64,000 nucleotides of DNA, taken from contig NZ_JAKFIA010000001.1 of NCBI RefSeq assembly GCF_022569295.1, positions 325,001-389,000 on the forward strand, read 5' to 3'. Below are positions 48,467 through 60,230 of the stretch, one piece after another (within the stretch, counting starts at the first letter, position 1; every line of letters starts with the position of its first letter). The notes under the pieces were generated by a model. That model had not been told where the DNA came from. It was given only the letters and a program-made list of their open reading frames with translations, and did no database searches. Source of the stretch: Pedomonas mirosovicensis (GTDB lineage: Bacteria > Pseudomonadota > Alphaproteobacteria > Sphingomonadales > Sphingomonadaceae). Both the position numbers and the translations under genes were made by a program.

Positions 48467-48636
48467 TGTAGGGGACTTGTCCCCTACAACCCCATTCGTT
48501 TTCCGGGCCGTGGTTCAGGTACCCGCACGGAAAGCGCGGCTCGATGAATTCTCAATCGAACATGTTTCCAGTACGCACCGGAAACGCGCTCGTAAAAACG
48601 AATGGGAGTGCAGAGGGTCCGCGACCCTCTGCAAAA
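48467..48636. repeat. Full-length palindromic intergenic repeat, copy 5
   Basis: Left hairpin TGTAGGGGA-CTTG-TCCCCTACA (48467-48488), then CCCCATTCGTTTT (48490-48502). Right AAAACGAATGGG (48595-48606), then hairpin TGCAGAGGGTC-CGC-GACCCTCTGCA (48609-48633) and AAAA. The layout is the same as copy 1, but both stems differ in sequence and stay fully paired. It sits between the convergent lipoprotein and queG genes, whose stop is 3 bases beyond, so it serves as a two-way terminator. Confidence 0.85.
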
Positions 48637-49740
48637 CTAACCCACCCACTCGCGGGCGACATCGGCATCCGTTTCGCCAGGCAGGCGGGCGGCGCGTTCC
48701 GCTTCGATCTCTGCCTCGTTCGCAAGCTGGCGGAAGGCCCACACTGCCGTTCCCCGCACCACCGGCTCGGGGTCGTCGAGCAGCGGGCGCACCCGCTTGA
48801 GAAGTGCCGGGTTGCCGCTGTTGCCTGCCGCGATGAGCGCGTTGCGGATGAAGCGGTTGCGGCCCACCCGTTTGATGGGGGAACCTGCGAACACCTGCCG
48901 AAATGAGGCGTCGTCCAGCTGCAGGAGGTCGGCAAGCGCGGGCGCGGTCAGTTCGGCGCGCGGGGCGAAGGCCAGCTCGTGCGAGGCTTGCGCGAACTTG
49001 TTCCACGGGCAGACGGCAAGGCAATCGTCGCAGCCGTAGATGCGGTTGCCGATGGCCTTGCGGAATTCGTGGGGGATCATCCCCTTGTTCTCGATCGTGA
49101 GGTAAGAGATGCAGCGCCGCGCATCCAGCTGGTAGGGCGTGGGGAAGGCCGCCGTGGGGCAGGCGTCCTGACAGGCCGAGCATCTGCCGCAGCGGTCCGC
49201 ATGGGGGCTGTCGGGCGCAAGCTCGGCCGTGGTGTAGATCGCGCCCAGGAACAGCCAGTTGCCGTGTTCGCGGGAGACGAGGTTGGTGTGCTTGCCCTGC
49301 CAGCCCAAACCCGCTGCCCGCGCCAGCGGCTTTTCCATGACGGGCGCGGTGTCCACAAACACCTTCACGTCCGCCTGCGCGCCGCTTTTCCCGGTATGCT
49401 CCACGAACCAGCGGGCCAGTTGCTTCAGACGCCGCTTGATGAGGTCGTGGTAGTCGCTCCCTTGCGCGTAGACCGAGATCACCCCCACATCCGGGTGCTC
49501 CGCATGGCGCAGCGGGTCGAGCGCGGGGCCGTAGTTGGTGCCCAGCATGATGACGGAGCGCACCTCCGGCCACAGCCCCTGCGGGCTTTCGCGGTGGTGC
49601 AGCCGTTCCTCCATCCACAGCATGTCGCCGTGGCGGCCTTCGGCCACGAACGCGCGCAGCCGCTCGCCCGCCTCCGGGCAGGCGTTTGCGGGCGCAATGC
49701 CGATGGCATCAAAGCCGATGGCCTTCGCCTGCGCTTTCAG
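48637..49740 (-). CDS. queG: Epoxyqueuosine reductase QueG
   Basis: Last step of queuosine synthesis in tRNA, using cobalamin and two 4Fe-4S clusters. Cysteines CGRCSACQDACPT and CDDCLAVCPWN are the cluster ligands. N-terminal AKAIGFDAIGIAPAN is the family start, and a C-terminal HEAT-like segment follows (about 270-365). The start is uncertain: no ATG, GTG or TTG lies between the upstream gene's stop and the conserved region; CTG 49740 is given as the least bad choice, while ATGs further upstream fall inside that gene. Confidence 0.9.
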   Translation of the reverse strand: MKAQAKAIGFDAIGIAPANACPEAGERLRAFVAEGRHGDMLWMEERLHHRESPQGLWPEVRSVIMLGTNYGPALDPLRHAEHPDVGVISVYAQGSDYHDLIKRRLKQLARWFVEHTGKSGAQADVKVFVDTAPVMEKPLARAAGLGWQGKHTNLVSREHGNWLFLGAIYTTAELAPDSPHADRCGRCSACQDACPTAAFPTPYQLDARRCISYLTIENKGMIPHEFRKAIGNRIYGCDDCLAVCPWNKFAQASHELAFAPRAELTAPALADLLQLDDASFRQVFAGSPIKRVGRNRFIRNALIAAGNSGNPALLKRVRPLLDDPEPVVRGTAVWAFRQLANEAEIEAERAARLPGETDADVAREWVG

Positions 49741-49748
49741 CGCGTCGG

Positions 49749-50420
49749 TTAGAAGTCGAGCTTCTCGTAGTAGCTCGGCGGCACGAGGCCGGGCATCCGC
49801 TCCCCGAGGAACGGACGGAAGCTCGGGCGGGACTTGATCGCCGAGTACCATTGCTTCGCCTGATCGTGCGTCTTCCAATCGATGCCGCCCAGATAATCTA
49901 CCACGGAGATGTGTGCAGCAGCCGCCATGTCCGCAAGACTGAATGTGGCGCCGCCCAGCCACCGGCGATGGTCCAGCAGGTACTCGATATAATCAAGGTG
50001 AGTTTCGATTGCCTGGTGGGCCTGCCGCAGCAACGTGGTGTTGGGCGGCTGGTGGGTGACGAGCCGGTTGTACATCCGCTCCTGCAAGAGGATGACCCCC
50101 ACCTCGGCGAAGAACTTCTGGTCGAACCAGGCCACCACCCGGCGCACCTCGGCCCGCTCCAGCGGCCCGGAGCCCAGCACCGGGCTCTCCCGCACCGTTT
50201 CCTCGAAATACTCAATAATCGCCGCTGAGTCGCACAGCACGCACTCGTTGTCCTTCCAGGCGACGACCGGCGTCTGCCCCGCCGGGTTCATCTGGAGGAA
50301 GGCGTCGCGCCCCTGCCACGGGTATTCATCCACCAGTTCGAAGCTCACGCCCTTCTCGGCCAGGGCCAGCCGAACCTTCCTGGAGAATGGACAAAGCGTA
50401 TATTGGTAAATCCGCCACAT
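49749..50420 (-). CDS. Glutathione S-transferase-like protein, candidate FzlA
   Basis: 223-aa GST fold. The N-terminal thioredoxin-like domain has YTLCPFSRKVRLALAEKG and MNPAGQTPVV, and the C-terminal helical domain ends KSRPSFRPFLGERMPGL and EKLDF. In Caulobacter a GST-like protein of this size and ending, FzlA, binds FtsZ and controls constriction. Adjacency to queG and uppP fits the alphaproteobacterial locus. FzlA rather than an ordinary GST is inferred, not shown, because FtsZ-contact residues cannot be compared here. Confidence 0.82.
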   Translation of the reverse strand: MWRIYQYTLCPFSRKVRLALAEKGVSFELVDEYPWQGRDAFLQMNPAGQTPVVAWKDNECVLCDSAAIIEYFEETVRESPVLGSGPLERAEVRRVVAWFDQKFFAEVGVILLQERMYNRLVTHQPPNTTLLRQAHQAIETHLDYIEYLLDHRRWLGGATFSLADMAAAAHISVVDYLGGIDWKTHDQAKQWYSAIKSRPSFRPFLGERMPGLVPPSYYEKLDF

Positions 50421-50524
50421 AGGGCCGCCAACATAGCCGCCCGGTCCCGCAACGGGAAGGGCGCGTGATGCAGGTTGAGCGCCTGAACCGCCGAATTTTT
50501 TCGAACGAAGGTTGGAAGTTTTAA

Positions 50525-50650
50525 TGCAAGGGTCGCGGACCCCTGCACCCTATTCGTTTTCAGGACCGCGCTGACCGTGCGTGCGCCAGAAACGCGGCCC
50601 GATAAGGAAAGGGGGATCGCCAAGGGGCCCCGCGACCCCCTTGGCAAAGA
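50525..50650. repeat. Palindromic intergenic repeat, copy 6 (gst-gltB)
   Basis: Left hairpin TGCAAGGGTC-GCG-GACCCCTGCA (50525-50547, one A/C mismatch), then CCCTATTCGTTTT. The middle has AACGCGGCCCGATAAGGAAA, and the right side has the hairpin GCCAAGGGG / CCCCTTGGC (50619-50645) followed by AAAGAG. The ATTCGTTTT motif is kept on the left and diverged on the right. It lies 6 bases beyond the gltB stop. Confidence 0.75.
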
Positions 50651-50655
50651 GCCCC

Positions 50656-55206
<4,551 letters not shown>

Positions 55207-55265
55207 GTGGCGCTCCTGTGCGCTCTGAAATCTGAACAGGTCTGCTGAAGAACGGGAGCTGGGGC

Positions 55266-56702
55266 TCAGGCTGCTTTCGCTTCCACCTGCGCCGCCAGAT
55301 AGTCGTGCATGGCCCGCGCCGCGTCGCGGCCGTCGCGGATGCCCCACACGACGAGGCTCGCGCCGCGCACGATGTCGCCCGCGGCGAACACGCCGTCGAG
55401 GTTGGTCATCTGCGTCTGGTGGTTCACCCGCACCGTGCCCCAGCGGGTCACGCCCAGCTCCGGAGCATCAAACAGCACCGGCAGTTCTTCCGGCTCGAAG
55501 CCCAGCGCCTTGATGACCAGATCCGCCTCCATGCGGAACGCGGAGCCCGGCTCCGGCTCGGGCAGGCGGCGGCCGGTGGCATCGGGCGAGCCGAGGCGCA
55601 TGCGGATCACCTGCACCGCCTCTACCTTGTCCTTGCCGTGGAAGGCTTCCGGCGCGGAGAGCCACACAAACTCGACGCCCTCTTCCTCCGCGTTCTTCAC
55701 CTCGCGCATGGAGCCCGGCATGTTCTCCTTGTCGCGGCGATAGAGGCACTTCACCGACTTCGCGCCCTGGCGGATGGCGGTGCGGACGCAATCCATCGCC
55801 GTGTCGCCGCCGCCGATGACGACCACGTTCTTGCCCGCGGCATTGAGCGTGCCGTTCTCGAACGCGGGCACGGTGTCGCCCAGCGACAGGCGGTTGGAGG
55901 CGGTCAGGTACTCCAGCGCGGGCACGATGCCGGCAAGGCCGCTGCCGGGGGCCTTCAGGTCGCGCGCCTTGTAGACGCCGGTGGCGATCAGCACCGCGTC
56001 GTGGCGCTCGCGCAGCTGGGCGAGGGTTGCATCCTTGCCCACCTCGAAGCTGGTGTGGAAGATCACGCCGCCGTCGGCGAGGCGCTGGGTGCGGCGCTGC
56101 ACCACGTCCTTCTCCAGCTTGAAGCCGGGGATGCCGTACATCAGGAGGCCGCCGGGGCGGTCGTGCCGGTCGTAGACATGCACCTCGTAGCCCTTCACGC
56201 GCAGCTGCTCGGCGGCGGTGAGGCCCGCCGGACCCGCGCCGATGATGGCGACGGACTGGGAGGAGCGATCCGCCACGGGCTGGAGCGGCTTCACCCAGCC
56301 CTCTTCCCACGCGGTGTCGGTGATGAACTTCTCCACCGAGCCGATGGTGACCGAGTTGAAGCCCTTCTCGATGACGCAGTTGCCCTCGCACAGCCGGTCC
56401 TGCGGGCAGATGCGGCCGCAGATCTCCGGCATGGACGAGGTGGCGGAGGAAACCTCATAGGCTTCCTCGAGGCGGCCCTCGGCGGTCAGCTTCAGCCAGT
56501 CGGGGATGTTGTTGTGCAGCGGGCAGTGCACCGAGCAGAAGGGCACGCCGCACTGGGAGCAGCGGCTGGCCTGCTCGGTCGCCTTCTCGGCGATGTAGCC
56601 GCCGTAAATCTCAAGGAAGTCGCCCCGCCGTTCCTCGGCGGACCGTTTGTCCGGATAAGCCTGATCCAGGCTGACGAATTGCAGCATCTTGGACTTGGCC
56701 AT
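55266..56702 (-). CDS. gltD: Glutamate synthase small subunit (GOGAT beta)
   Basis: 478-aa FAD/NADPH-binding subunit feeding electrons to GltB. N-terminal Fe-S cysteines are CSQCGVPFCSVHCPL and CGRICPQDRLCEGNC. The FAD motif is GAGPAGLTAAEQL and the NADPH motif is IGGGDTAMDCVRTA. ATG 56702 is chosen for the family start MAKSKMLQFV. It is the promoter-proximal gene of gltDB. Confidence 0.96.
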   Translation of the reverse strand: MAKSKMLQFVSLDQAYPDKRSAEERRGDFLEIYGGYIAEKATEQASRCSQCGVPFCSVHCPLHNNIPDWLKLTAEGRLEEAYEVSSATSSMPEICGRICPQDRLCEGNCVIEKGFNSVTIGSVEKFITDTAWEEGWVKPLQPVADRSSQSVAIIGAGPAGLTAAEQLRVKGYEVHVYDRHDRPGGLLMYGIPGFKLEKDVVQRRTQRLADGGVIFHTSFEVGKDATLAQLRERHDAVLIATGVYKARDLKAPGSGLAGIVPALEYLTASNRLSLGDTVPAFENGTLNAAGKNVVVIGGGDTAMDCVRTAIRQGAKSVKCLYRRDKENMPGSMREVKNAEEEGVEFVWLSAPEAFHGKDKVEAVQVIRMRLGSPDATGRRLPEPEPGSAFRMEADLVIKALGFEPEELPVLFDAPELGVTRWGTVRVNHQTQMTNLDGVFAAGDIVRGASLVVWGIRDGRDAARAMHDYLAAQVEAKAA

Positions 56703-56818
56703 GGCGCGACTCCTGTTTCTCACAAGCAATAAAAGTTCACCCGGCACCCTCCGAGGGGTCGGGTCATTGCGTGCTTAATGGAAGGTCTGCCTCTGTTCTA
56801 GGGAAAAATAAGGGGTAA

Positions 56819-56833
56819 GTCAGCATTGCTGAC
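56819..56833. promoter_or_regulatory. Perfect palindrome upstream of gltD
   Basis: GTCAGC-ATT-GCTGAC, a perfect 6-bp inverted repeat in an AT-rich stretch about 117 bases upstream of the gltD start and beyond the uppP stop. It is a candidate operator or terminator element; the regulator is unknown. Confidence 0.4.
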
Positions 56834-56864
56834 CTAAAAAGCAATAAACTTATCCAAAAGCAAC

Positions 56865-56897
56865 GAAGCGCCCGCGACAAACCGTTGCGAGCGCTTC
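56865..56897 (-). terminator. Stem-loop after uppP
   Basis: GAAGCGC / GCGCTTC outer stem with an inner GCGAC/GTTGC pairing. Read on the minus strand it is followed by GTTGCTTTTGG. It lies about 32 bases past the uppP stop, a likely terminator. Confidence 0.5.
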
Positions 56898-56928
56898 TCA
56901 TTCCTCCCTGATTAGTACCAAATCGGAC

Positions 56929-57735
56929 CTATTGGCCCAAAAACAGCAGAATCAGGGCCAATCCGCCTATGATGATTCGGTACCAGGCGAAGGGCGCGAA
57001 GCCGTGCTTGCCGACGAACGCCACCAGCGTCTTCACCACGGCCAGCGCCGCAAGGAAGGCCATCAGGAAGCCGATGGCGATGTATGCGCCCTGGCTGAAA
57101 TCGAGCACGTCCCACTGCTTGTAGAGGTCGTAAACCGTGGCGCCCGCCATGGTCGGCACGGCGAGGAAGAAGGAGTATTCCGCCGCCGCCTTGCGCTCGA
57201 CGCCCATGAGCAGCGAGCCCATGATGGTCGCGCCCGAGCGGGAGACGCCGGGGATCATGGCGAGGCACTGGACGAGACCGATCCGCAGCGACAGGCCGGG
57301 CGAGAATTCCTCGACGCGATTGAAGCGCACCCGCTTCACCATGCGCTCGATGACGAGGATCGCCACGCCGCCGATCACCAGCGCCCAGGCCACGCCCCAC
57401 GGATTGTTCAGCAGCGCCTTGATGTGCTTGTAGGCGACGACGCCGATGAGCATGGCGGGCAGGAAGCCCAGCAGCACCGCCGTGGTGAAGCGCAGCGCGT
57501 CCCGGTCGCGGCGGACGAGCCCTGTGGTCACGGAGACCAGCTTTTCCCGATAGGCGAAGCAGATGGCGAGAATCGCCCCCAGCTGAATGGCGATCTTGAA
57601 GGTGTCCCCGGCGTCCTCGAAGCCGAGGAAGTGCCCGCCTAGCACCAGATGGCCGGTGGAGGAGACGGGGATGAACTCGGTAAGCCCTTCAAGGAGACCC
57701 AGAATGACGACCTTAATCAGTTCTATGCCTTCCAC
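56929..57735 (-). CDS. uppP: Undecaprenyl-diphosphate phosphatase UppP (BacA)
   Basis: Inner-membrane enzyme recycling the undecaprenyl carrier for cell-wall synthesis. 268 aa, about eight membrane helices. Catalytic motifs LTEFIPVSSTGHL and PGVSRSGATIMGSLLMG are both present. GTG 57735 follows GGGAGG and gives the normal length; the in-frame ATG at 57816 adds an unsupported leader. It complements MurJ in the same pathway. Confidence 0.96.
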   Translation of the reverse strand: MEGIELIKVVILGLLEGLTEFIPVSSTGHLVLGGHFLGFEDAGDTFKIAIQLGAILAICFAYREKLVSVTTGLVRRDRDALRFTTAVLLGFLPAMLIGVVAYKHIKALLNNPWGVAWALVIGGVAILVIERMVKRVRFNRVEEFSPGLSLRIGLVQCLAMIPGVSRSGATIMGSLLMGVERKAAAEYSFFLAVPTMAGATVYDLYKQWDVLDFSQGAYIAIGFLMAFLAALAVVKTLVAFVGKHGFAPFAWYRIIIGGLALILLFLGQ

Positions 57736-57805
57736 GGAGCCTCCCGTTCGCAACAGCAGCGTTTGCGCCGTCTTAGACCACAACAGCTTGGCAGACAAAC
57801 ACGAG

Positions 57806-57855
57806 AAGCGCGCCATCCGGCGACCCGGGCAACCGCCCGGCCGAATGGCGCGCTT
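57806..57855. terminator. Long stem-loop between the NDUFA9-like gene and uppP
   Basis: Perfect 11-bp outer stem AAGCGCGCCAT / ATGGCGCGCTT with a GC-rich internal part (CCGGCGACCCGGGC...). It lies 45 bases past the NDUFA9-like stop; the U-tract is weak on the minus strand. Confidence 0.55.
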
Positions 57856-57900
57856 GGAAAAACGGCACGAAACGGGAGCCCCGTGCGGGGTCCCTCAGCC

Positions 57901-58863
57901 TCAGCGCGGCTGCGCCGTGTCGATGGGCTGGGAGAACCGGCCCTTGGGGCGGTAGCGCACCAGATAGCTCGGCGCGATTGCCTCCATCGGGGTCGGCGTG
58001 ATGCCGAACGCTTCCAGCCCTTGCGCGCCGGGCGCGGTCACATTGTCCTTCTGCAGCATCATGAGCTGATCGGTGGTCAGCGGCGCATTGGGCAGCAGGC
58101 CCAGCAGCGATGCCTGAACCTTGGCGAGCGCATCGGGGATGTTCACCAGCTCTTTCTTGCACATGATCTCTTCGCGCACATAGGCCATGACCTCGCGCAT
58201 GGTGAGCACGCTCGGCCCGCCCAACTCGAAGGTCTTGCCGGCGTAGCGCACCGGATCATGCAGCGATGCGACGATGGCCTCGGCCACGTCGCCCACGTAG
58301 ACCGGCTGGAAGCGGGTCTTGCCGCAGATCACCGGCACGATGGGCAGCATCTTGATGAGCCCGGCAAAGCGGTTGAGGAAGCCATCCTCCGGGCCGAACA
58401 TCACCGAGGGGCGCACGATGGTCGCCTTGGGGAAGGCCTCGCGCACCCGCGCCTCGCCGAGGCCCTTGGTGCGGGCATAGCCGGCCTGCGATTCGGGGTC
58501 CGCGCCGATGGCGGAGACATGCGCCAGCCCCAGGCAGCCGGCCTGCGCCGCGGCACGCGCCACGTTGGCCGCACCTTCAACATGGATCGCATCGAACTTC
58601 TGGTGCCCGGCTTCCGACAGGACGCCCACCAGGTTGATGACGGCGGTGGAGCCCTCCACGGCTTTTGCCACCGACTGGGGGTCACGCACGTCGGCGTAGA
58701 CCAGTTGAATCTGTCCGATATGCCCCAGGGGCTTCAGAAACGCGGCCAGATAGGGTTTGCGAACCGCGACGCGCACCCGGTGCCCTTGGGCAGCCAGCCG
58801 CTGCACCACATGCCGGCCCAGAAAACCGGACCCGCCGAACACCGTGTACAGACCATAAGCCAT
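57901..58863 (-). CDS. Complex I NDUFA9 subunit family protein (NAD(P)-binding SDR)
   Basis: 320-aa atypical short-chain dehydrogenase with an N-terminal Rossmann motif TVFGGSGFLGRHVVQRLAAQG and a YARTKGLGEARVREAF segment that replaces the classic YxxxK with a variant. This family is homologous to the mitochondrial complex I accessory subunit NDUFA9, and the bacterial version is common in Alphaproteobacteria next to uppP. Direct association with complex I is inferred. ATG 58863 is preceded by GGAGG. Confidence 0.87.
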   Translation of the reverse strand: MAYGLYTVFGGSGFLGRHVVQRLAAQGHRVRVAVRKPYLAAFLKPLGHIGQIQLVYADVRDPQSVAKAVEGSTAVINLVGVLSEAGHQKFDAIHVEGAANVARAAAQAGCLGLAHVSAIGADPESQAGYARTKGLGEARVREAFPKATIVRPSVMFGPEDGFLNRFAGLIKMLPIVPVICGKTRFQPVYVGDVAEAIVASLHDPVRYAGKTFELGGPSVLTMREVMAYVREEIMCKKELVNIPDALAKVQASLLGLLPNAPLTTDQLMMLQKDNVTAPGAQGLEAFGITPTPMEAIAPSYLVRYRPKGRFSQPIDTAQPR

Positions 58864-59019
58864 GGATATTGCCTCCGGGAGAGACTGTGAAACGAGAGAC
58901 TGCGAACTCGGGCACTTTTGCCCTATCGAATTTATGATGACAACGATGTTGACAACCTCTCCGGACCCCCTTAAACGCTCGCCTCGCACTTGAACGCATC
59001 AAGACTTTCTTAGCCCCGT

Positions 59020-59106
59020 GCCCAGGTGGCGGAATTGGTAGACGCACTAGCTTCAGGTGCTAGCGCCTTCACGGGCGTGGAGGTTCGAGTCCTCTCCTGG
59101 GCACCA
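59020..59106 (+). tRNA. tRNA-Leu (anticodon CAG)
   Basis: 87 bases including an encoded CCA. Acceptor stem GCCCAGG pairs with CCTGGGC, followed by A-CCA. D-arm GGCGGAATTGGTAGACGC and anticodon arm CTAGC-TTCAGGT-GCTAG place CAG as the anticodon. A long variable arm (class II tRNA) and T-loop GTTCGAGTC are present. It reads CUG, the main Leu codon in this GC-rich genome. Confidence 0.97.
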
Positions 59107-59335
59107 TCGCTTCTCACAGAAGAAGCGCTTCGCTGAGAAAGATTTCCCCGCCCGGCGGGCCCCGCTCAGGCAGCGATTTTCCAGCTAAAAAAGATTTCAG
59201 TAAGGCCCAAACCGGCAAGCAGCAGCGCTTTGCTGGTGCTTCGCCTTGCATCCGCCAAATCGACACGCGGCGTTGCAGCCGATTCGCACCGCCCGATGAC
59301 GGGCGCGGCCCGATAAGAGCCGGGGTGCAGGGGTC

Positions 59336-59337
59336 CA
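59336..59337. repeat. Target-site duplication CA of the IS element (partner at 60193-60194)
   Basis: CA directly flanks both IS ends. The uninterrupted hairpin at 15863-15885 has a single CA in this position, so a 2-bp duplication fits exactly. Confidence 0.75.
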
Positions 59338-60192
59338 GGCTGTGGTGACATTTTAATTATTTGAGCCAGAGCATGATGCTGACAAGCTTTACGAATCCGA
59401 GGAAGGTGGCGGCGAGCTTGTCGTAGCGGGTGGCGATGCGCCGCCATTGCTTGAGCTTGGCGAAGAAGCCCTCGATGCCCCATCGCTGTTTGTAGGCAAA
59501 GCGGTCATAGCCATGCTGGCATCTGCGGTGCCGGCGCGGCGGGATGACCGGACTGCCGCCCTGTTCGCGGACGAGGTCATAGACGCAGTCGGCATCATAG
59601 GCGCGGTCGCCCAGAACCAGCAGCGCGTGCAGGCCGTACAGCAGCTCGCAGGCCGGGGTCATGTCGCTCTGCTGACCCGGACCAAGGGCGAAGCGGACCG
59701 GCAGGCCCAGCGCGTCAACTACGGCATGGATCTTGGTCCCGAAACCGCTACAGGAGCGGCCAAGAGCCTGGGCTTGCGGTCCCCCCTTTTTTTGGCGCCC
59801 GCCCGCCGCCTGAGCTTGAGCGCGGACCACCGTGGCGTCGATCGCCAGCCACTCCATGTCCGGGTCCGAGGCCACCGCCTCGAAGATGCGATCAAATACG
59901 CCCTGCTCGATCCAGCGGTAATAGCGCCTCTTGACCGTCTGGTAGGGGCCAAAACGATCCTCCGGCAGATCGCGCCAGCGTGCCCCCGAGCGCGCCAGCC
60001 ACAGCAGCGCATCGAAGAACCGCCGCCCGTCGCTGCGCGGACCGCGTTTGCCCTTGCGGCCGCCGGGCACAAACGCGCGCAGCCGCTCCCACTGATCGTC
60101 CCGAAGAACCTCGCCTTCCACACCAGCCTCCATCAGCCAGCCGTGAACCACGCCTCCCGAAACGCATCACCTCCTAAAATGTCACCGCAGCC
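59338..60192 (-). mobile_element. IS5-family insertion sequence (IS427-like), intact, 855 bp
   Basis: Terminal inverted repeats are GGCTGTGGTGACATTTTA at 59338-59355 and its complement, with one mismatch (17 of 18), at 60175-60192. It encodes one uninterrupted DDE transposase. It is bordered by a CA duplication and sits in a palindromic repeat between tRNA-Leu and the GH97 gene. Nothing in it looks decayed, so it may still be able to move. Confidence 0.9.
59357..60151 (-). CDS. IS5-family transposase
   Basis: 264-aa single-frame DDE transposase. The catalytic acids are Asp105 (WLAIDATVVRAQ), Asp182 (LVLGDRAYDAD) and Glu227 (RWGIEGFFAKLKQWRR), the last in the Y-R-E-K-type signature. The N-terminal region (DDQWERLRAF, GGRRFFDALLWLARSGARWRDLP) is the DUF4096-type domain of IS427-like elements. 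Many members of this subgroup need a frameshift; this one does not. ATG at 60151; Met7 is an alternative. Confidence 0.94.
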   Translation of the reverse strand: MVHGWLMEAGVEGEVLRDDQWERLRAFVPGGRKGKRGPRSDGRRFFDALLWLARSGARWRDLPEDRFGPYQTVKRRYYRWIEQGVFDRIFEAVASDPDMEWLAIDATVVRAQAQAAGGRQKKGGPQAQALGRSCSGFGTKIHAVVDALGLPVRFALGPGQQSDMTPACELLYGLHALLVLGDRAYDADCVYDLVREQGGSPVIPPRRHRRCQHGYDRFAYKQRWGIEGFFAKLKQWRRIATRYDKLAATFLGFVKLVSIMLWLK

Positions 60193-60230
60193 CAAGACCC
60201 CTGCAAAAAACCCTTATCGAATCACACGAC

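Larger units (their letters stand above)
59290..60210. repeat. Palindromic intergenic repeat, copy 7, interrupted by an IS element
   Basis: The left half (GGGCGCGGCCCGATAAGAGC, then TGCAGGGGTC at 59326-59335) and right half (GACCCCTGCAAAAAA from 60196) of the standard right-arm hairpin flank the IS. Joining the halves and removing one CA gives TGCAGGGGTC-CAA-GACCCCTGCA, identical to the right hairpin of copy 1. Confidence 0.85.
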
